64,000 bases of DNA from Promethearchaeota archaeon (GCA_016839705.1 JAEOTR010000035.1:44658-108657), one strand, 5' to 3'; numbered from the stretch's first letter, positions 1 through 8,699 are shown. The notes: generated by a model not told the origin, from the letters alone. Numbers and translations are program-made.

Positions 1-684
1 AAATGGAAAATTAATGAATTAGCAATAGGTAAATGCTCAATATTAGAAGGGAATACTCGCTTAGATAAAGAATCTGTATATATATTCTTTCAACCATTTA
101 AAGGATATGGATGGATTTTTCCTTTAAGTAATGAAAGATTTAATGTGGGTATTTTTACATTTGGTGAGGATAATCTTAAGTTTAACATACATAAAATTTA
201 TCAAAATTTTCTTGATAATCCAAATATTAAGAACTATATCCCTGACTCTAATTACAAAACGATCTGGTCTAGTTCATATTTGTTTCCGGCGGAAGGTGTA
301 TTGGAGAAAAGCTTATATGATGATAACTTAATGCTTATCGGTGATGTGGGTGGTTTTGTTTCACCTATTAGTGGTGAAGGAATCCAAACAGCAGTAACTT
401 CTGGTAAAGTTGCAGCTGAAACAGCTATAGAAGCTTTAGAAAAAGAAGATTATTCTAAAAGAACATTAAAAAAATACAAAACAGATAAAGAAATCAAGAA
501 GATCATTCGGAATTTCAAATTAAAACGATCGATGATTGAATTCTTTTATGAGAATGAAGGTAAAAATCTCAATAAAATGCTAATCCTTTCTGAAGAAGAT
601 GCCGAGGTCAAAAAACAAGTTATTAACATGTTTGCGTTTGGTGATATTCCCTCAAAGGATTTAGTATCTAGAATTATCAACTAA
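1..684 (+). CDS. Geranylgeranyl reductase family FAD protein, C-terminal part (5' end outside window)
   Basis: The reading frame is open from base 1, so the start lies outside the window and about 227 residues remain. The segment GYGWIFPLSN is the substrate-pocket motif of the geranylgeranyl reductase family. LIGDVGGFVSPISGEGIQ, about residues 113-130 of the visible part, is the conserved C-terminal FAD-contact motif. Members of this family reduce isoprenoid double bonds, typically those of archaeal ether lipids, using FAD and often ferredoxin. The N-terminal Rossmann dinucleotide motif is not visible. A second family member lies at 53.8-55.2 kb. The family is clear but the exact substrate is not. 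The gene ends in TAA, 9 bases before the convergent VOC gene. Confidence 0.85.
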   Translation, partial: KWKINELAIGKCSILEGNTRLDKESVYIFFQPFKGYGWIFPLSNERFNVGIFTFGEDNLKFNIHKIYQNFLDNPNIKNYIPDSNYKTIWSSSYLFPAEGVLEKSLYDDNLMLIGDVGGFVSPISGEGIQTAVTSGKVAAETAIEALEKEDYSKRTLKKYKTDKEIKKIIRNFKLKRSMIEFFYENEGKNLNKMLILSEEDAEVKKQVINMFAFGDIPSKDLVSRIIN

Positions 685-693
685 ATTGTTAAT

Positions 694-1269
694 TTAGTCT
701 ATAATTTTCGTAAGATCCTTGATTAAATCTTCAATTTCTTTTTGTTCTAACTTTATTGTAACCTTTCCTCCACCGGGATGTGCAAAAGTAAGAAGATATT
801 TCTCACCGCTTTTATTGACAAACCATTTTTCACCTTTGGGCATCCCCCATGAAGGATCAAGCCAATCTTTTGCCTTGAATTCTGCTATCTGGAGTAAAAC
901 TCCAAATGCGTCTTTTGGATGGATAAACAGTTCTTTCCACTTATCACCATAATCATTGTAACCAAAATAGGGAATATTATTGTTTTCAAGAATATCCTTC
1001 GCCTTTTTGATATCAGGAGTCTGCAAAACAAGATGGTGTATTCCATTACCCCTCCGTTTAAAAAAGTTTTCCAAAAAACTCCCCCTTCCTGTAGATTTTA
1101 TTATCTCAAATCTTGAAAGATCTCCTAATGCAAACGTCTCCCAGTAATACTTTAAATCATAATCTGTGCCATTGTATTGAGATATCGCACCGAGGATTTT
1201 TGTATAGAATTCGACAGCTCCCTCATAATCTTTTACTGCTAATGACACGTGATCAATGCGAGTTATCAT
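694..1269 (-). CDS. VOC (glyoxalase/methylmalonyl-CoA epimerase-like) family protein
   Basis: This 191-residue protein begins with RIDHVSLAVKD, the first beta-alpha-beta unit of the vicinal oxygen chelate fold, with a candidate metal-ligand His at residue 7. A second unit has GIHHLVLQT, with another His pair near residue 78, and LLQIAEF supplies a plausible Glu ligand. This ligand order is typical of methylmalonyl-CoA epimerase, 4-hydroxyphenylpyruvate dioxygenase-like and glyoxalase-like enzymes. The C-terminal 60 residues extend beyond the basic fold and are not recognised. The neighbour is a divergent acyl-CoA synthetase, which makes an acyl-CoA related role possible. That substrate assignment is inference. 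Confidence 0.75.
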   Translation of the reverse strand: MITRIDHVSLAVKDYEGAVEFYTKILGAISQYNGTDYDLKYYWETFALGDLSRFEIIKSTGRGSFLENFFKRRGNGIHHLVLQTPDIKKAKDILENNNIPYFGYNDYGDKWKELFIHPKDAFGVLLQIAEFKAKDWLDPSWGMPKGEKWFVNKSGEKYLLTFAHPGGGKVTIKLEQKEIEDLIKDLTKIID

Positions 1270-1324
1270 AAATGATTCATTATTGAAAATGTTTTAATTT
1301 TTACTATTTGTCTTTTGATTGAAA

Positions 1325-1334
1325 ATTTATATAT
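1325..1334 (+). promoter_or_regulatory. TATA-box-like element upstream of the acyl-CoA synthetase
   Basis: The sequence ATTTATATAT lies about 80 bases before the GTG start of the acyl-CoA synthetase gene. It matches the AT-rich archaeal TATA box, although an AT-rich background makes chance matches common. Confidence 0.35.
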
Positions 1335-1412
1335 CATCTTATCTAATATTATTTCACTCAGGTAATTATTGACATCTTACAATAATAAATAAAAAAGGGA
1401 ACGTTTCTACTA

Positions 1413-3191
1413 GTGGAAATACCATCAGAAGTTCAATTAACCTCTAAGGAAGCAGATTATTATGCTCGCCTTAATAAGGTAATTGAAGAAAGAACAGAAA
1501 ATCCGAATTTAAGCTTCGGAATCATCATTGAACAACATGCTGAAAAAAATCCAAACGAATTCTCTCTGCTTTTTAAAGATATTTCATGGACTTGGCAGAT
1601 TTTAAACCAAGAGAGTAATAAAATAGCTAATTATTTTCTCAGAATAGGATATAAATCCGGAGATACCATAGCAGTTATGATGGAAAACTCTCCTGAATTC
1701 ATTTCAATTATAACTGGTATTAATAAAATACAGGGTATTAGTTCATTAATTAATGTAAATCAAAGAAAGCAAGCACTTATCCATTCCTTTAAAATTAGTG
1801 AACCGTTCTGGATAATAGTTGACGGTGATAGCTTAGCTGCTTTTACTGAAGTTTTTTCGGATCTTAATTTTGATAAGAATAAAGTGTTTGTTATAAATAA
1901 TCATATGAAATACCACCATGATTTTATTGATTTTCATACAGAATTAAAGAGCGTTTCAATCGACAATCCCGCAACGACCTTTAGATCATATTTGACTGAT
2001 ATGTCCGTGTATATTTTCACTTCTGGCACCACAGGACTCCCTAAAGCAGCTTTACAAGATAATACACGAATACTGAATCCATTTGGATGGTTGGCATTCG
2101 AGTCAACCCATAATGATGTTGTGTATAGCCCATTACCGTTATATCACTCTCTTGCGCTGGTGGTAGGATGGGCTGGTGCTATACAAGTAGGTGCTGCTTA
2201 TGCATTTAGAAAACGGTTTTCCGCGTCAGAATTCTGGAAAGATATCAAAAAATTTGGGGCAACCTGTTTTATGTATATTGGAGAGTTACCAAGATACCTT
2301 ATAAATCGACCTGAATCGGAGTATGTAGAAAACACGACGCTAAAGAAAATGCTGGGAGTGGGTTTTCGTAAGGACATATGGGAAGAATTTAAATCTCGGT
2401 TTCATATTGAACATATTCTTGAGTTTTATGGGGCTACAGAAGGTGCAGCGGGTCTCTTTAATATTGAAGAAGTACCTGGTATGATTGGTAGAAGGACCAT
2501 ACCTGGATTGATTATTGCTGTGAAAGTTAATGAGGAAACTGGAGAATTTTACAAGGATGAAAACGGTTTTCTAATTGAATGTACTTCAGGGGAAACAGGG
2601 ATGATGTTGGCACAAATTCTAGAAACATCAGCATTTTTGGGCTATAAGGATAAAAATAAAACGAACCAAAGAGTTTTAAGAAATGTACTTAAAGAGAATG
2701 ATGCCTATTTTAATACTGGTGACCTTGTACATCTTCACGATGATAACTGGGTCTCTTTTGCTGATCGATATGGAGATACTTTCCGGTGGAAAGGAGAAAA
2801 TGTATCCACAATGGAAGTTGAGTCCATTTTAAATACATTTGGTGGCTTTGAAATGTGTAACGTATATGGTGTGGAAGTTCCAAATTCAGATGGAAAGGCG
2901 GGGATGATTTGTATTAAAATAGATGATACAAAATCTTTTAAACCCGAATTATTCTCTCAGTTTGTATCAAAAAACCTCCCAAAATACGCAATTCCGCTCT
3001 TTATTCGTATTAAAGATGAACTTGAATTTACAGGAACACATAAATTAAGAAAAGTGAATCTCAGAACACAAGGGTATGATATTAATGCAATAAAAGATCA
3101 ACTCTACTTTTGGGAATCTATGTCTAATAGATACAAAATTTTTGAGAGAGAACATTATCAAAATGTAATAAACGGAAAATTAAAATTTTGA
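1413..3191 (+). CDS. FATP/very-long-chain type acyl-CoA synthetase (AMP-binding)
   Basis: The 592-residue protein carries the adenylation-domain motifs in order: the Ser/Thr/Gly-rich phosphate loop FTSGTTGLPKAA near residue 205, EFYGATEGA near residue 345, and YFNTGDLV near residue 430. FADRYGDTFRWKGENVST follows near residue 448. This last form is characteristic of the FATP/very-long-chain acyl-CoA synthetase branch, which joins fatty acids to CoA with ATP. The start is a GTG at 1413. An enoyl-CoA hydratase (27.0 kb) also occurs in the window, but no beta-oxidation operon is formed here. Substrate chain length cannot be read from the sequence. The gene ends in TGA, 40 bases before the next gene. 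Confidence 0.9.
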   Translation: MEIPSEVQLTSKEADYYARLNKVIEERTENPNLSFGIIIEQHAEKNPNEFSLLFKDISWTWQILNQESNKIANYFLRIGYKSGDTIAVMMENSPEFISIITGINKIQGISSLINVNQRKQALIHSFKISEPFWIIVDGDSLAAFTEVFSDLNFDKNKVFVINNHMKYHHDFIDFHTELKSVSIDNPATTFRSYLTDMSVYIFTSGTTGLPKAALQDNTRILNPFGWLAFESTHNDVVYSPLPLYHSLALVVGWAGAIQVGAAYAFRKRFSASEFWKDIKKFGATCFMYIGELPRYLINRPESEYVENTTLKKMLGVGFRKDIWEEFKSRFHIEHILEFYGATEGAAGLFNIEEVPGMIGRRTIPGLIIAVKVNEETGEFYKDENGFLIECTSGETGMMLAQILETSAFLGYKDKNKTNQRVLRNVLKENDAYFNTGDLVHLHDDNWVSFADRYGDTFRWKGENVSTMEVESILNTFGGFEMCNVYGVEVPNSDGKAGMICIKIDDTKSFKPELFSQFVSKNLPKYAIPLFIRIKDELEFTGTHKLRKVNLRTQGYDINAIKDQLYFWESMSNRYKIFEREHYQNVINGKLKF

Positions 3192-3231
3192 AATATTTCA
3201 TAAATAAAACATAAAAATAGATGTGATTAAT

Positions 3232-3849
3232 ATGAACATTTCTAATGATATCGCAATTGAGAATTTGAAAAAAGAGGATTTAAAAGAACTTGGGTATAAT
3301 AAGCTCATGGAATTATATAAGTCCTTACCATCTGCCGATTTTGAAGAAATGGATGGGGATTATGATAGTTGTATGGTGGGATTCATTTCAGAAATAAAGG
3401 AAAAGGGAAGTATATGGTGGCTCCATAAAACTGAGAAAGGTGATTGGTTAGGAAAATCTTTTACACCGAAATCTAAGTCAGAACGCCGAGGAGAGGGATA
3501 TAATCGATGGAAGATTGAAGGTAAAGAAGTTCACCATATGCGTTTCCTTACAGATATGGTTGAATCTCTTATCGATGGGAAAATCACATTTCGATTGAAG
3601 TATGCATCCTTCAAAAATGATGGTGGAATAGTAGATATGACTGATGAAGTAAGAAGGATTAGAAAGGGACTCTATCTCTGTTTAGGAATGGCTGGTCCTG
3701 AAAAACTTCCGCCCGACTTTTTCTACTTAACAGGCCCCGTACATGACTATGATCATAGTTCAGAATGGATATATGGCGATGAGGTTGAGAAACACACTAA
3801 TATAACAGTTACATATAAGAACTTTCCCTTTCCAGATGAAATTAAATAA
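3232..3849 (+). CDS. Uncharacterised protein, weakly GXWXG/DUF4334-like
   Basis: This protein of about 205 residues follows the acyl-CoA synthetase on the same strand. The ATG at 3232 is preferred because a GTGATT ribosome-like site precedes it; an in-frame GTG at 3223 is the alternative. A tryptophan- and glycine-rich middle (SIWWLHKTEKGDWLGKSF, then GEGYNRW) is followed by a second half with LIDGKITFRLKYASF and VDMTDEVRRIRKGLYLCLG. That order of W-x-GK-F, then a cofactor-free beta domain, resembles the GXWXG plus DUF4334 arrangement, but the match is from memory and weak. There is no signal peptide or membrane segment. Position suggests co-transcription with the synthetase, hence possibly a lipid-related function. 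Confidence 0.55.
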   Translation: MNISNDIAIENLKKEDLKELGYNKLMELYKSLPSADFEEMDGDYDSCMVGFISEIKEKGSIWWLHKTEKGDWLGKSFTPKSKSERRGEGYNRWKIEGKEVHHMRFLTDMVESLIDGKITFRLKYASFKNDGGIVDMTDEVRRIRKGLYLCLGMAGPEKLPPDFFYLTGPVHDYDHSSEWIYGDEVEKHTNITVTYKNFPFPDEIK

Positions 3850-3869
3850 TATTTAAAATATCTGAAATT

Positions 3870-4094
3870 TTATTTTCTTATTTTTAGACGATCATTGTAG
3901 TAATATCTTCTACGACGTCTATATGGTCTTTCTGGTCGGTTTAAAAAACATTCGGGACAATAAGTGATAATTAATGGATCTTCCCATAGATCCTGTGCTC
4001 GTTCAGCTGTAATCGTAGGATTATCTCTTAAAAATATTTGAAACGGGATTATTCGACCACAATCTCCACACTCTTTAGGTTGTAATTGCTGCAT
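3870..4094 (-). CDS. Small zinc-finger protein with arginine-rich tail
   Basis: A 74-residue protein with two Cys pairs, CGDCG near residue 9 and CPEC near residue 46, which would bind one zinc. The C-terminal tail RPYRRRRRYYYN is strongly basic, suggesting nucleic-acid contact. No family was recognised. It converges with the gene ending at 3849, and the spacer between them is short and AT-rich. Confidence 0.55.
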   Translation of the reverse strand: MQQLQPKECGDCGRIIPFQIFLRDNPTITAERAQDLWEDPLIITYCPECFLNRPERPYRRRRRYYYNDRLKIRK

Positions 4095-4439
4095 TGATAA
4101 AAACCTATTTTAATTATAACATATCTCTTAGGAAATGAGATAATTAAAAGGCAAGAGAGTCACCAATTACTATAAATGATACCAATAATTATAACGATTT
4201 TTATTAAATTGCCCACTTTTGTCAAGTAATTATCCTTATTTTCGGTAATTTCATTTATCTCCATAACTTTAGGCATTTAGATAAATATTTATAAAAGTAG
4301 ATTGATGAAATATGTTTTTTCAAAGTTTACTCCTTCCTTTTAATTAAAACAATGCAGTACCAAAGTTTTTCTATTGGATGTTAAATCAGTGATTAATAAA
4401 GCAATTACAAATTATAAAAAAAATAAAGAATTTTTTTAA
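4095..4439. other. AT-rich intergenic stretch without a recognised gene
   Basis: These 345 bases contain no convincing reading frame or RNA. They must hold the promoter of the minus-strand zinc-finger gene; a TATA-like TTATAA sequence and poly-A/T runs are present but not diagnostic. Confidence 0.4.
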
Positions 4440-4994
4440 TTATTGAGTAGTCACATCTTTCGCTTTTGCTTCTGCTTTTGCTGCCTTTTTTTGCTTCTTT
4501 GCTAATTTTGGATCTCCAAAAGAAGGGTTGATTTTTGAACCTTTTACCGGGAGGATGCATGTAGCATCTTTTTTTTCCGAACCTCTAGAAGCAACCATGC
4601 CTGTTTTTTGATTGAAGTGTAGCTCCAATCGCCATTGATTAAATTTATCATCTTCCTTCCCTTTTCCCTTTTTTTTTTGCCAGTTAGGTAATTTGATTGA
4701 AAAGGGAAATTCTTTCTTTTCTCCTGACTTTAACTTATCATCCGATGCAATATCCCATTGTTTTAATTCCTTTTTTTGTGGCACCCAAGATTCAGTTTCC
4801 TCACCAGATTCGGGGTCTCTTCGGGTTATAAATGCTTGATACATATCATACAGTTCAATAAACAGTTTTTTTAATTTTTTATCCTTCTTTTCTCCGTTTG
4901 TTACTATAATTTTCCCTTCAATTTCGTCATCAGGTTTGACAATTAACGGAGGATTCTTAATCTCATATGCCACATGAACTTTTGTTCCGACCAT
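4440..4994 (-). CDS. Arrestin-like (arrestin/Spo0M fold) protein
   Basis: This 184-residue protein opens with a beta-strand pattern (VHVAYEIKNPPLIVKPDDEIEG, described here as residues 6-27), then IIVTN and LFIELYDMY. A later stretch has GEKKEFPFSIKLPNW, matching the arrestin-N pattern of a ligand-binding beta sandwich in which a 'G-E-x-x-F-P-F-x-L-P' segment precedes the last strands. Only one such domain fits in this length, and the last 25 residues are a Lys/Ala-rich tail. Arrestin-fold proteins are adaptors for membrane traffic in eukaryotes, and Spo0M is a bacterial relative. The assignment rests on pattern, not on a database search, so it is moderate. No partner gene is adjacent. Confidence 0.5.
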   Translation of the reverse strand: MVGTKVHVAYEIKNPPLIVKPDDEIEGKIIVTNGEKKDKKLKKLFIELYDMYQAFITRRDPESGEETESWVPQKKELKQWDIASDDKLKSGEKKEFPFSIKLPNWQKKKGKGKEDDKFNQWRLELHFNQKTGMVASRGSEKKDATCILPVKGSKINPSFGDPKLAKKQKKAAKAEAKAKDVTTQ

Positions 4995-5122
4995 AATTTT
5001 TACACCTAGAAAAATAATAAATTTAGTATATTTAAAATAGGTGTATTCAGTGATGATATATCAATTTTGATTCCCTTCTCTCACTATCAAAAAAGTGAAA
5101 AAGAAAAAAGAAAAAGATGAAT

Positions 5123-5626
5123 TTATAATTTTGAACCGCAATATGAGCAAAATACAGCAGATTCTTTAGCTTTTGCTGTTCCACAATTAGGACAATAGCT
5201 TACCTTTCCCGCTGGAGTAGCTGTTTGAGTTGTTGTGCTGACTTCAACATGAGTCATCTGACCCGTAGAAGAAGAAAACTTACCACGTAATGATCCATTT
5301 GCTTTTAAATCTAAAATAATTGCTCGTACGTCTCTTATAGTGATGCTCGTATTTTTACTAATCTCTTCAATTGTAGCTTCAGGATGCTCTTCATACTCAT
5401 ATAATACAGCATTCCTTAGTTTACTTTTATTAGCCCAAGCTGCAATTTGACGCGCTATAATTGCCACCCCGAGAACAAGCCACGCAATTCCCCACCAACT
5501 AATCACCCAATTATACAAGATCGGTCGTATGAATAGATCATTTAATCCCCAGTAAATCAGTACACCAGCTATAATAAGAGAACAAACACTTAATCCTTCA
5601 GAATATTGGTTTCGTTTATATTTCAT
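5123..5626 (-). CDS. Membrane protein with winged-helix-like segment and C-terminal zinc ribbon
   Basis: The 167-residue protein has two hydrophobic segments at about residues 13-31 and 36-60 (SLIIAGVLIYWGL; WISW to LVLGVAIIARQ). A helical section follows in which NTSITIRDVRAIILDLKANG looks like the recognition part of a helix-turn-helix. The C-terminus carries YCPNCGTAKAKESAVFCSYC, a classic double-CxxC zinc ribbon. The layout, membrane anchor plus wHTH plus zinc ribbon, suggests a membrane-bound regulator, but function is not established. It ends in TAA; an AGTGAT-like site precedes the ATG. Confidence 0.6.
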   Translation of the reverse strand: MKYKRNQYSEGLSVCSLIIAGVLIYWGLNDLFIRPILYNWVISWWGIAWLVLGVAIIARQIAAWANKSKLRNAVLYEYEEHPEATIEEISKNTSITIRDVRAIILDLKANGSLRGKFSSSTGQMTHVEVSTTTQTATPAGKVSYCPNCGTAKAKESAVFCSYCGSKL

Positions 5627-5732
5627 TTTTTATCACTTTATTGACTTATATTAAAGCAGATATTGGATTACAATTGTTGATTGAAATATAAAGTTTTATT
5701 CTATAATGAAAAAGAGAAATTCGAAAATTCTC

Positions 5733-6221
5733 TTAATATATTTCATCTACATAAGATCTTAACATATTTATATCATCGAAGTAAAACAAGCTTTCTCCTT
5801 CTCTAAAAAAAGGGGTTAACAAACCTCCTCTTTTTAATACCGCTGTGATATCAACATCTTTTAAAACAAAGACTCTAGTCTTTTCTGAAAATTCTTTGAA
5901 TGAGAGGATAATTCCCATTTCAATCATATGGCCTCCTTTATCATGTTCAATAACCATAATGATTTCATCTGAAAATTTTGCAATAAGATCAAATTTTAAA
6001 ATTAAGTTTTCAAGGTGAGTACGTCTAAATTCCTTCTCAAAAAATCCAAGATTATTTTCAATCCTATTTACGATTTTTTGTACTTCCTGAAGGTTCTTAA
6101 AAGTATCTTCGTCGTATGAACCACAAATAAAAATTTTCTTTTTGGTTAAATCATAAACCGAAAATATGTTGATAAATTCATCTAAAAATTCATCCCAGGC
6201 ACTATCATGTGAAACTAGCAT
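5733..6221 (-). CDS. Nucleoside 2-deoxyribosyltransferase-like fold protein
   Basis: In this 162-residue protein the central part reads KKIFICGSYDED (strand followed by a GS loop), a long helical region, FDLIAKFSDEIIMVIEHD, then GGHMIEMGIILSF. The order, an early 'F-x-x-G-S' strand and a late 'G-G-x-x-x-E-x-G' with a conserved Glu, is that of the nucleoside deoxyribosyltransferase/TIR-like superfamily, where that Glu is the nucleophile. The function might be nucleotide hydrolysis or signalling. The assignment is by motif only. The gene stands alone, with the divergent wHTH gene at 6394. Confidence 0.45.
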   Translation of the reverse strand: MLVSHDSAWDEFLDEFINIFSVYDLTKKKIFICGSYDEDTFKNLQEVQKIVNRIENNLGFFEKEFRRTHLENLILKFDLIAKFSDEIIMVIEHDKGGHMIEMGIILSFKEFSEKTRVFVLKDVDITAVLKRGGLLTPFFREGESLFYFDDINMLRSYVDEIY

Positions 6222-6316
6222 TATTTTCCCCTAATCTATGTAAAATAAGTTAAAAATTCATATATACTATAAAATATTATATATCAATGATAATTGACTC
6301 AATTGATTTTGAGTTA

Positions 6317-6327
6317 AATTTATATAT
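6317..6327 (+). promoter_or_regulatory. TATA-box-like element for the wHTH gene
   Basis: AATTTATATAT sits about 67 bases before the TTG start of the winged-helix gene, preceded by an A-rich BRE-like stretch. It is a reasonable archaeal core promoter. Confidence 0.4.
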
Positions 6328-6393
6328 GTGATTATGCTTATCTAGCTTAGAACTAGATGAAAAAACAAATATAAATATGAGGAGGTTGTCAAT

Positions 6394-6735
6394 TTGGAGA
6401 CTCCTAAAAAATTAGAAAATAAGAGGAAAGAACTGGAAATTATCTCTGAGAAAACACGTTACAAAATATTACTTACTTTATTGGCAAGTGAAACTTCATT
6501 GTCTTTCAGTCGGTTAAAAGAATTATTACCATCCATCCCTGAGAATAATTTGAATTATCACCTAAAGATTCTGAAAGACAACGATTTTATCAAGAATGAG
6601 AAAAGAATGGAATATAAACGATCTGAACCTCGTTCTTTTTATTCTCTCAGTAAAAAATCAGTAGGTCTGCTTGGAAGTTTAGGATTGACATCAGTTAAAG
6701 AAGAATTTCAAGCACTATTCAAACAAATGACCTAA
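6394..6735 (+). CDS. ArsR-like winged-helix transcriptional regulator
   Basis: A 113-residue DNA-binding protein. EKTRYKILLTLLASETSLSFSRLKELL forms helices 1-2, ENNLNYHLKILKDNDFI the recognition helix, and KSEPRSFYSL-type residues the beta wing, the ArsR/TrmB-like arrangement. No metal-binding cysteines are visible, so it is probably not a classical metal sensor. The start is a TTG at 6394, chosen because a strong GAGGAGGT ribosome site lies at 6379-6386 with 7 bases of spacing. It may control its own promoter. The next 250 bases hold remnants rather than a partner gene. Confidence 0.8.
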   Translation: METPKKLENKRKELEIISEKTRYKILLTLLASETSLSFSRLKELLPSIPENNLNYHLKILKDNDFIKNEKRMEYKRSEPRSFYSLSKKSVGLLGSLGLTSVKEEFQALFKQMT

Positions 6736-6789
6736 TTTAATGTTTTTTAATTTTAATGAATATTCAAAAAGCTAAAAATAGTGTGAAGT

Positions 6790-6924
6790 ATGAATCCAAA
6801 CTATGCCAGAAAGTTTATGGCCACTCAGATTAAAAATGCTGTAGGAGCAACCATTAAGGAATTCCTTGATGATTTAAAAAGTGGAATGATAATTTCCAAG
6901 ATCCAACATAAATGGGAAAAAAAG
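6790..6924 (+). CDS. Small uncharacterised ORF, possible remnant
   Basis: A 44-codon frame opens with ATG and ends in TGA. Its product has the sequence pattern NPNYARKFMATQIKNAV, then IKEFLDDLKSGMIIS, mixed helical and slightly basic. It is followed at once by a truncated surface-protein fragment, so it may be the leftover end of a larger decayed gene. No family is recognised. Confidence 0.3.
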
Positions 6925-6985
6925 TGAATAAGGGCTAAAAAAAAACTTCCCTTTTTACACATTTTAGCATTTAAAGCAAAGAAAC

Positions 6986-7399
6986 ATGACTTTTTCAGTG
7001 TCAGTAAAAAATGACATTTATTCTCCAACCATTACTATTTATACCCCTGAGATTGGTGATATATTCATTGATTTTCCCCCAATTTATAGCATAGCTGTTG
7101 AAGAACCGAATTTAAATATAATGTGGTTTACACTAGATAACGGTACTACTAAGGTTACAATTGCAGATTTGACAGGAGTAATTGATCAATCCGCTTGGGA
7201 TGTTATCCCTGATGGGCATTTGACGCTTACCATTTATGCAATGGATAAACCGGGTAATATAGGTCAGAATTCAGTAATAATAACAAAAAGATCAACTCCC
7301 GAGCAAATCCCTCCTGCTATTCCCGGATACGATATAATCGCACTTCTCGGAGTATTTTGCATTGTAACTATAATTATACTGAAAAAAAGAACTAACTAA
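6986..7399 (+). pseudogene. C-terminal fragment of a surface protein with membrane anchor
   Basis: The 137-residue frame encodes an Ig-like beta domain (PTITIYTPEIGDIFIDFPP, then WFTLDNGTTKVTI, then GHLTLTIYAMDKPGNIGQ), a proline hinge, and a terminal membrane segment IIALLGVFCIVTIIILKK. Such layouts are the C-terminal ends of large archaeal cell-surface proteins. Here there is no signal peptide and the frame is closed by a stop at 6965, just upstream of the ATG, so the secretory front of the protein is missing. A truncated remnant is the best reading; a small membrane-anchored protein is possible. Confidence 0.55.
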
Positions 7400-7452
7400 C
7401 CTTTTTATTTTCCTTTAATATAACGTCATTGCTTGTTATTAATCAAAATATA

Positions 7453-7776
7453 TTATTTTAATTTTTCTTCTAACGCTTCTTCTCCAACAAGAACCGCAGC
7501 AATAAAACAAAAACACGAAAATAGAATTAAAAATACAGAACTTAACTGATAACATTCGAGATTATTACTACTGAAACAAATACGACTAATCGTCATATAT
7601 GATATTAAGAAAACAATAAATAAGATATAAGAGATGACCATTAGATATATCTTTACTAGCTTTATCTTTCCTTTCTTTGGCTTTGATTTCTTATCAGGAT
7701 GTAAGCGTAGTTCACACCTTGGACATAAAACACCACTCCCTTCTATTTCTGAACCACACATCTCACAATGCAACAT
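7453..7776 (-). CDS. Zinc-ribbon membrane protein
   Basis: This protein of 107 residues begins CEMCGSEIEGSGVLCPRC, a two-pair zinc ribbon in the first 25 residues, then a basic stretch of Lys and Gly. Two hydrophobic segments follow (about residues 43-62 and 78-96). The pattern of zinc ribbon plus two membrane helices also occurs elsewhere in the window. Function is unknown. It may be a small membrane sensor or chaperone-like adaptor. A DUF3795 protein is encoded divergently 84 bases away. Confidence 0.55.
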   Translation of the reverse strand: MLHCEMCGSEIEGSGVLCPRCELRLHPDKKSKPKKGKIKLVKIYLMVISYILFIVFLISYMTISRICFSSNNLECYQLSSVFLILFSCFCFIAAVLVGEEALEEKLK

Positions 7777-7860
7777 AATTCTAGAAAAGGTAAATACTAA
7801 GTTTTGTAATTATTTATTAAAGAATAGGATTTGTATCTCCCACACTAGTAGAATATCATA

Positions 7861-8262
7861 ATGAATAAACAGAATATTGTTTCAAGTATAGCTTATTGTG
7901 GATTAATCTGTAAATTATGTCATCTTTCGGATGAGTGTGATGGGTGTAAATCAAAAAATAATAGATGTAGTAAATATCTGAGTTCGACCGGATGCTACCA
8001 ATTCAAATGTTGCGTTGAAAAGACAATTAATGGATGTTGGGAATGTGCTGAATTTCCTTGTAATAAAGATATGTATAGTGACACTTATAGCCCTAAAATT
8101 AGAGCCTTTGCTAGATGTATTCGAGAAGATGGAATAGAAAAATTTGCCAGTTATATTCTTGATGCTATAAAAAGAGGATTAGATATTAGGAAGGAAGGTG
8201 ATTTGGATCTAAAAATAGAACGAGAAGTTTTAGATATTTTAAGAAAAGATCTCCACCACTAG
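7861..8262 (+). CDS. DUF3795 cysteine-rich protein
   Basis: The 133-residue protein carries the DUF3795 pattern: YCGLICKLC near residue 12, CDGC near residue 27, further cysteines in CYQFKCC, and CWECAEFPC near residue 60. The Cys spacing implies metal binding, and the family is of unknown function. A second DUF3795 gene lies at 52.2 kb with similar order. It ends in TAG. No obvious operon partner is present: the preceding gene is divergent and the following one convergent. Confidence 0.8.
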   Translation: MNKQNIVSSIAYCGLICKLCHLSDECDGCKSKNNRCSKYLSSTGCYQFKCCVEKTINGCWECAEFPCNKDMYSDTYSPKIRAFARCIREDGIEKFASYILDAIKRGLDIRKEGDLDLKIEREVLDILRKDLHH

Positions 8263-8300
8263 CATTTAAAATTACCAACCTTGCCTTAAGATTGAAAATT

Positions 8301-8699
8301 TTAGTCTACAAGGTTCTCAAGAAGTTCTGTCGCTTCTTCCATGATTTTCTCGTTAGGCATGGATGTAAAAATAAATCCTCCTGAAAACCCTGAATAATAT
8401 CCGTCATAACCTTCAACGAATTCTTTTAATTCAGAAAATTCATCTTTCTCCAGCCAAATCTTACGTTTCAGCTTTAATACCCATATATCCACCTTGTCTT
8501 TAGTATGAAAATCTTTCACTATTACAAAAAACTGATTTTCGTATAGATTCTCCTTAGATCCTCTTCTCTTGATCGGTTTTTTTTCAGGGCGGACTGGTTT
8601 CGTTTTCTTATTGTAATAGCTATTAACAATGTCTATTATAATAGAAATATGTTCTTCAAGATTCTTACTTGATAAATATTTCGTTAACTCCTCTTTCAT
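8301..8699 (-). CDS. Uncharacterised protein
   Basis: A 132-residue soluble protein with no recognised family. The N-terminal half is helical and includes a basic linker KPVRPEKKPIKRRGS. The C-terminal half has alternating beta strands around FFVIVKDF and VDIWVLKLK, then GYYSGFSGGFIFTS. There are no cysteine pairs or membrane segments. The product is convergent with the DUF3795 gene. Confidence 0.5.
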   Translation of the reverse strand: MKEELTKYLSSKNLEEHISIIIDIVNSYYNKKTKPVRPEKKPIKRRGSKENLYENQFFVIVKDFHTKDKVDIWVLKLKRKIWLEKDEFSELKEFVEGYDGYYSGFSGGFIFTSMPNEKIMEEATELLENLVD

